Positions 61,070 to 64,000 of a stretch of DNA of 64,000 nucleotides are shown here, in pieces (the stretch's first letter is position 1; each line of letters opens with the position of its first letter). The position numbers were made by a program, and so were the translations under genes. The stretch covers positions 30,100-94,099 of the forward strand of contig NZ_VTAV01000019.1 in the NCBI RefSeq assembly GCF_008180195.1, in the 5' to 3' direction. This stretch comes from Sphingobacterium phlebotomi. Lineage in GTDB: Bacteria; Bacteroidota; Bacteroidia; Sphingobacteriales; Sphingobacteriaceae. Below the pieces are notes generated by a model. The model saw only the letters and a program-made list of their open reading frames with translations, made no database searches and had not been told where the DNA came from.

Positions 61070-61264
61070 TTATCTCGCTACGCGAACATTCACGGCGTTA
61101 AGCCCTTTTTTACCTTGCTCAACATCGTATGTTACGCTATCGTTTTCACGTACGTCATTTACTAAACCTGTTGAATGTACAAAGATGTCTTGACCACCAT
61201 TACTTGGTGTAATAAAACCGAAACCCTTGGTAACGTTAAAGAATTTTACTGTTCCTTCTTGCAT
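61070..61264 (-). CDS. cold shock protein (CspA family)
   Basis: 64 residues, entire OB-fold. Contains RNP1 KGFGFITP and RNP2 DIFVHSTGL. Single-strand nucleic-acid chaperone. It starts 4 bases after the DEAD-box gene ends, so both proteins are made from one mRNA and probably act together on RNA structure. Confidence 0.97.
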   Translation of the reverse strand: MQEGTVKFFNVTKGFGFITPSNGGQDIFVHSTGLVNDVRENDSVTYDVEQGKKGLNAVNVRVAR

Positions 61265-61268
61265 TGTA

Positions 61269-62408
61269 TTAATTGTTTATTGATAAATTATTATTTTTTT
61301 GTTCGGCGATCGGTAATTGAAAGCCAATTAGTTTTTGAATTTTTAGGAGTGTCGGTTTTTCCTCCTCACTACAAAGGGAAAGTGCTTTACCTTCTTTTCC
61401 AGCTCTCCCGGTCCGACCGATACGATGTACGTATGTTTCAGAATCAACCGGCAGATCGTAATTAATAACGAACGGAAGCTCTTGGATATCAATCCCTCTG
61501 GCTGCTATATCGGTAGCGATCAATATGTTGACACCTCCATTTTTAAAAGATGACAACGCCTTTTGTCGAGCCGTCTGCGATTTATTCCCGTGAATACTAG
61601 CAGCAGCTATTCCACCCTTACCCAGTATTCTGACCAGTCGATCCGCACCATGTTTTGTCCGTGTAAAAATCAACGTCTGCGTGACTTTACGGTCCCGCAA
61701 TACGCCGGCTAAAAAAGCCGCTTTATCTTTCTTCTCGACAAATGAAACAGATTGTACAATCTTTTCTGCTGTTGATGATACTGGCGAAACATTAATTTCA
61801 GCCGGATTATTTAAGATGGTATTTGCAAACTTCCTGATTTCATTCGGCATAGTCGCCGAAAAGAATAAGGTTTGTCTTTTCTGCGGAATGTGCTTTAAGA
61901 TACGTTTTATATCATGCACAAACCCCATATCCAACATGCTGTCCGCCTCATCCAATATCAATATTTTAATTTGACTAAGGCTCACATGACCTTGGTTAAT
62001 CAAATCCATCAATCTACCCGGGGTAGCAACCAATATATCTACTCCTTTTCGTAATTGCGCCACTTGGGCAACCTGGGAAACACCTCCATAGATTGCTAAC
62101 CGATTGATACGAATATTTTTACTGTATAGTGCGACACTTTGGTCAATTTGTATCGCCAGTTCCCTTGTAGGAACGAGCACCAAAGCACGTGGCATATTGT
62201 ATTTCTTTGTATCTAATGATAGTGACTGCAGCACCGGCAAAGCAAAAGCTGCTGTTTTTCCTGTCCCTGTTTGGGCGCAACCGATTATATCTCGGCCCTC
62301 CAATATGAGGGGTATAGCTTGCTTTTGTATCTGCGTAGCTGACGAATACCCAATATCATTGACGGCCTTTATAATAGGATCTATTATCCCGAAATTACTA
62401 AAACTCAT
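61269..62408 (-). CDS. DEAD-box RNA helicase (RhlE-like)
   Basis: 379 residues from ATG 62408 (MSFSNFGIIDPI); ATG 62435 adds nine residues. Motifs in order: Q motif YSSATQIQKQAIP, I AQTGTGKT, Ia PTRELAIQ, Ib TPGRLMD, II DEAD, III SAT, V ARGIDI, VI HRIGRTGR. Short C-terminus without long extension. It unwinds RNA duplexes with ATP, for example in ribosome assembly or mRNA decay at low temperature. It is followed by csp. Confidence 0.96.
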   Translation of the reverse strand: MSFSNFGIIDPIIKAVNDIGYSSATQIQKQAIPLILEGRDIIGCAQTGTGKTAAFALPVLQSLSLDTKKYNMPRALVLVPTRELAIQIDQSVALYSKNIRINRLAIYGGVSQVAQVAQLRKGVDILVATPGRLMDLINQGHVSLSQIKILILDEADSMLDMGFVHDIKRILKHIPQKRQTLFFSATMPNEIRKFANTILNNPAEINVSPVSSTAEKIVQSVSFVEKKDKAAFLAGVLRDRKVTQTLIFTRTKHGADRLVRILGKGGIAAASIHGNKSQTARQKALSSFKNGGVNILIATDIAARGIDIQELPFVINYDLPVDSETYVHRIGRTGRAGKEGKALSLCSEEEKPTLLKIQKLIGFQLPIAEQKNNNLSINN

Positions 62409-62776
62409 TTTTTTAAAATTATGACTGAACTCCATACTTATTTAAAAGTCTGACGGATTATCAATCGCATGTCTCGACAAGGCATTGCTTGATTCCAAGG
62501 AGAACAATGCATTTTGTTTGTTAGCAGTAATATATCGAGATGTTCAGATCGGAGGGTTTCAACGCCAATCAGCACGAGTGCTGTCTATATTTATGATAAC
62601 TTACAATGGCAACTGAAAAAGCTAAAACTGAGGCGAACGTTAAACTAAACGACGTCAGAAAGAGCGTAGGCAGAGCCTTGTGCGGTCAAAGGTAATGCTA
62701 ATTATTTGTAAATAAAAGACTTTTCGTCATTTTTTGAACTATCTAAATATAAATGTATCTCCACTATTCCCCAATA
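62409..62776 (-). other. 368-base region upstream of the helicase, long leader
   Basis: No gene. A -7 box TACCTTTG lies at 62687-62694 on the minus strand, giving a leader of about 270 bases. GCATTG / CAATGC (about 62484-62510) can form a hairpin. The length and the following helicase-csp pair suggest a temperature- or RNA-structure-controlled leader. Confidence 0.4.
62687..62694 (-). promoter_or_regulatory. -7 box of the helicase-csp operon
   Basis: TACCTTTG on the minus strand matches TAnnTTTG; the -33 position 19 bases upstream is TTTT-rich. Confidence 0.45.
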
Positions 62777-63838
62777 TTACCTAGACATTGCCTGGATAAC
62801 CTTAACGTGTGACATAAAAGCCTGCCGAAAGGATTTAAACTCGATATACTGGATATTGTATTCTTTACAGGTTTGCTGTACAATTTTATTAAGAGCAGGA
62901 TAGTGCACATGGCTAATCCGGGGGAACAGATGGTGTTCCACTTGAAAATTGAGCCCTCCCAATAACCATGTCAATACATTGTTCGTGGTAGCAAAATTCG
63001 CAGTCGACTGAATCTGATGAATCATCCACTCCTCTTCTACCTTCGATTCATCTATAGTCTTAAATTCTGTTTCAGAGACTACATGTGCCAATTGAAAAAC
63101 AGTTGCCAAACTAATGCCACAGACAGCACCGGCAATACCCAATCCAACCAATGTAGGTAACCATCCTACATATACAATAGGTATTACGACAAATAGGGCA
63201 AAATGTAATATTTTACTTGTCCAAAAAATTACCCGTTCACGTACTGGAAAATGGAATTTATCTGAGGTTATGCCCATCTTTTGCCGGAAATATTTTTCAT
63301 AATCTTGATAAAAGATCCACGCTAAATAGGAAACACCATATAGGAAGATAAAATAAAACGATTGGTAACGGTGATGCTTTTTTAATTGTTGATCGTGATG
63401 AATCCGCATGAATTTAACTTCAATATCATGGTCTTCTCCGTCGATATTTGTATAAGTATGATGAGCGATATTGTGTTTAAGCTTCCAAAAATAGATATTG
63501 CCTCCCAATAGATTTAATGTATAGGAAAGTGCAGTATTCAAATTTTTGTTGTCTGAAAATGAATTATGGCCTGCATCGTGCATGATATTGAAACCAATTG
63601 CGGCGAGGTTAGCCCCGAAAAGTGCACAGAGCACAACGCCGATAGCCCAATGCGGTTGAACAAAAACCAAAACTGTATACAGCAAAGCAAAAGTGGTCAA
63701 CAGCACTGCTGCTTTAATAAATATCCGTCTATTTCCGGTCTTCTTTTTATATGTACTCTTGAAATAATCGTTGATTTTAAATTTAAGGGATTTTGAAAAC
63801 AATGTATTGACATTGTTAAACTTAATGGATGAACTCAT
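62777..63838 (-). CDS. front-end type fatty acid desaturase (acyl-CoA/lipid)
   Basis: 353 residues, four membrane helices. Three histidine boxes: HDAGHNSF (about 92-99), HNIAHHTYTN (about 128-137), and QVEHHLFPRISH (about 303-314) with Gln as in linoleoyl-CoA (delta-6-like) desaturases. It introduces a double bond into membrane lipid acyl chains using O2 and a diiron centre; no fused cytochrome b5 is visible, so it needs a separate electron donor. It may aid membrane fluidity at low temperature, in line with the neighbouring cold-shock genes. The 160 bases upstream to the window end hold nothing recognised. Confidence 0.92.
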   Translation of the reverse strand: MSSSIKFNNVNTLFSKSLKFKINDYFKSTYKKKTGNRRIFIKAAVLLTTFALLYTVLVFVQPHWAIGVVLCALFGANLAAIGFNIMHDAGHNSFSDNKNLNTALSYTLNLLGGNIYFWKLKHNIAHHTYTNIDGEDHDIEVKFMRIHHDQQLKKHHRYQSFYFIFLYGVSYLAWIFYQDYEKYFRQKMGITSDKFHFPVRERVIFWTSKILHFALFVVIPIVYVGWLPTLVGLGIAGAVCGISLATVFQLAHVVSETEFKTIDESKVEEEWMIHQIQSTANFATTNNVLTWLLGGLNFQVEHHLFPRISHVHYPALNKIVQQTCKEYNIQYIEFKSFRQAFMSHVKVIQAMSR

Positions 63839-64000
63839 TGGATCTTGTAAAAGTGGTATCGTATTTTTTTGTAAATATAATCGTTATACTTCAATAATTT
63901 ATCTGACCGACAGTTAAATGAATGTTAAATAAATATCGAGGCTAATTTAGAAGCATATTTAAGATTAAATGTTAAAATTTGTTAATACACGATATTACAT

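Noticed and set aside
1..64000. Mobile element, prophage or CRISPR array
   Set aside because: No transposase, integrase, phage structural gene or regular spaced repeats were seen.

Overview
The window comes from a member of the Bacteroidota, most likely family Sphingobacteriaceae (Sphingobacterium/Pedobacter-like). The basis is a SusC/SusD locus with ECF sigma and FecR genes, DUF4843, CBM9-like, DUF4139 and DUF1543 families, and many promoters of the Bacteroidota type (a TAnnTTTG box, twice with a TTTG box exactly 19 nt upstream). Shine-Dalgarno sequences are mostly weak. No transposase, phage gene or CRISPR array was seen; the DNA looks chromosomal and mostly housekeeping.

Layout. 1-8.8 kb (minus strand): ECF sigma factor, FecR anti-sigma, SusC-type TonB receptor with STN domain, SusD, DUF4843 lipoprotein and a PKD-like lipoprotein cut by the window edge. 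This is a polymer or oligomer uptake locus with built-in signalling; no enzyme that names the substrate is in view. 9-16 kb: DsbD core with thioredoxin domain, a cysteine-synthase-like PLP enzyme divergent from an Lrp regulator, a large M16 peptidase, and a stand-alone DsbD alpha domain. 16-25 kb: a propeller-like lipoprotein, two small DUF proteins, a zinc alcohol dehydrogenase, then a LytS/LytTR two-component pair followed by outer-membrane proteins, a lipid acyltransferase, a 36-residue membrane peptide and an OmpA lipoprotein. 25-30 kb: tRNA-Lys, lysA-lysC and serC-serA. 30-38 kb: gyrA with two TPR proteins, a lipocalin-like protein, a cupin/JmjC-like protein, and rpsF-rpsR-rplI. 38-54 kb: glmM, a PAP2 phosphatase with a ZIP transporter, feoA-feoB plus a Cys-rich FeoB partner, a DUF4139 protein, an amino acid permease, a class IV aminotransferase, an RluA-type pseudouridine synthase, a D-cysteine desulfhydrase-like protein, a CBM9-like protein, a sugar-kinase-like protein, a CNNM/CBS membrane protein, a GH25 lysozyme and tRNA-Ser.

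54-64 kb: an orphan lipoprotein and a DUF1543 protein, then the most interesting part. A slipin and an RtcB RNA ligase lie divergent from a WYL-domain regulator. The 784-base gap between them carries, on the slipin strand, a chain of hairpins including a perfect tRNA T-arm (a tRNA-like or Y-RNA-like element). It also carries TACGCAA half-sites that form a 19-bp palindrome on the WYL promoter. This looks like an RNA-repair system with its own structured RNA and regulator. Downstream are a cold-shock-domain protein, a CspA-type protein paired with a DEAD-box helicase behind a long leader, and a front-end type fatty acid desaturase.
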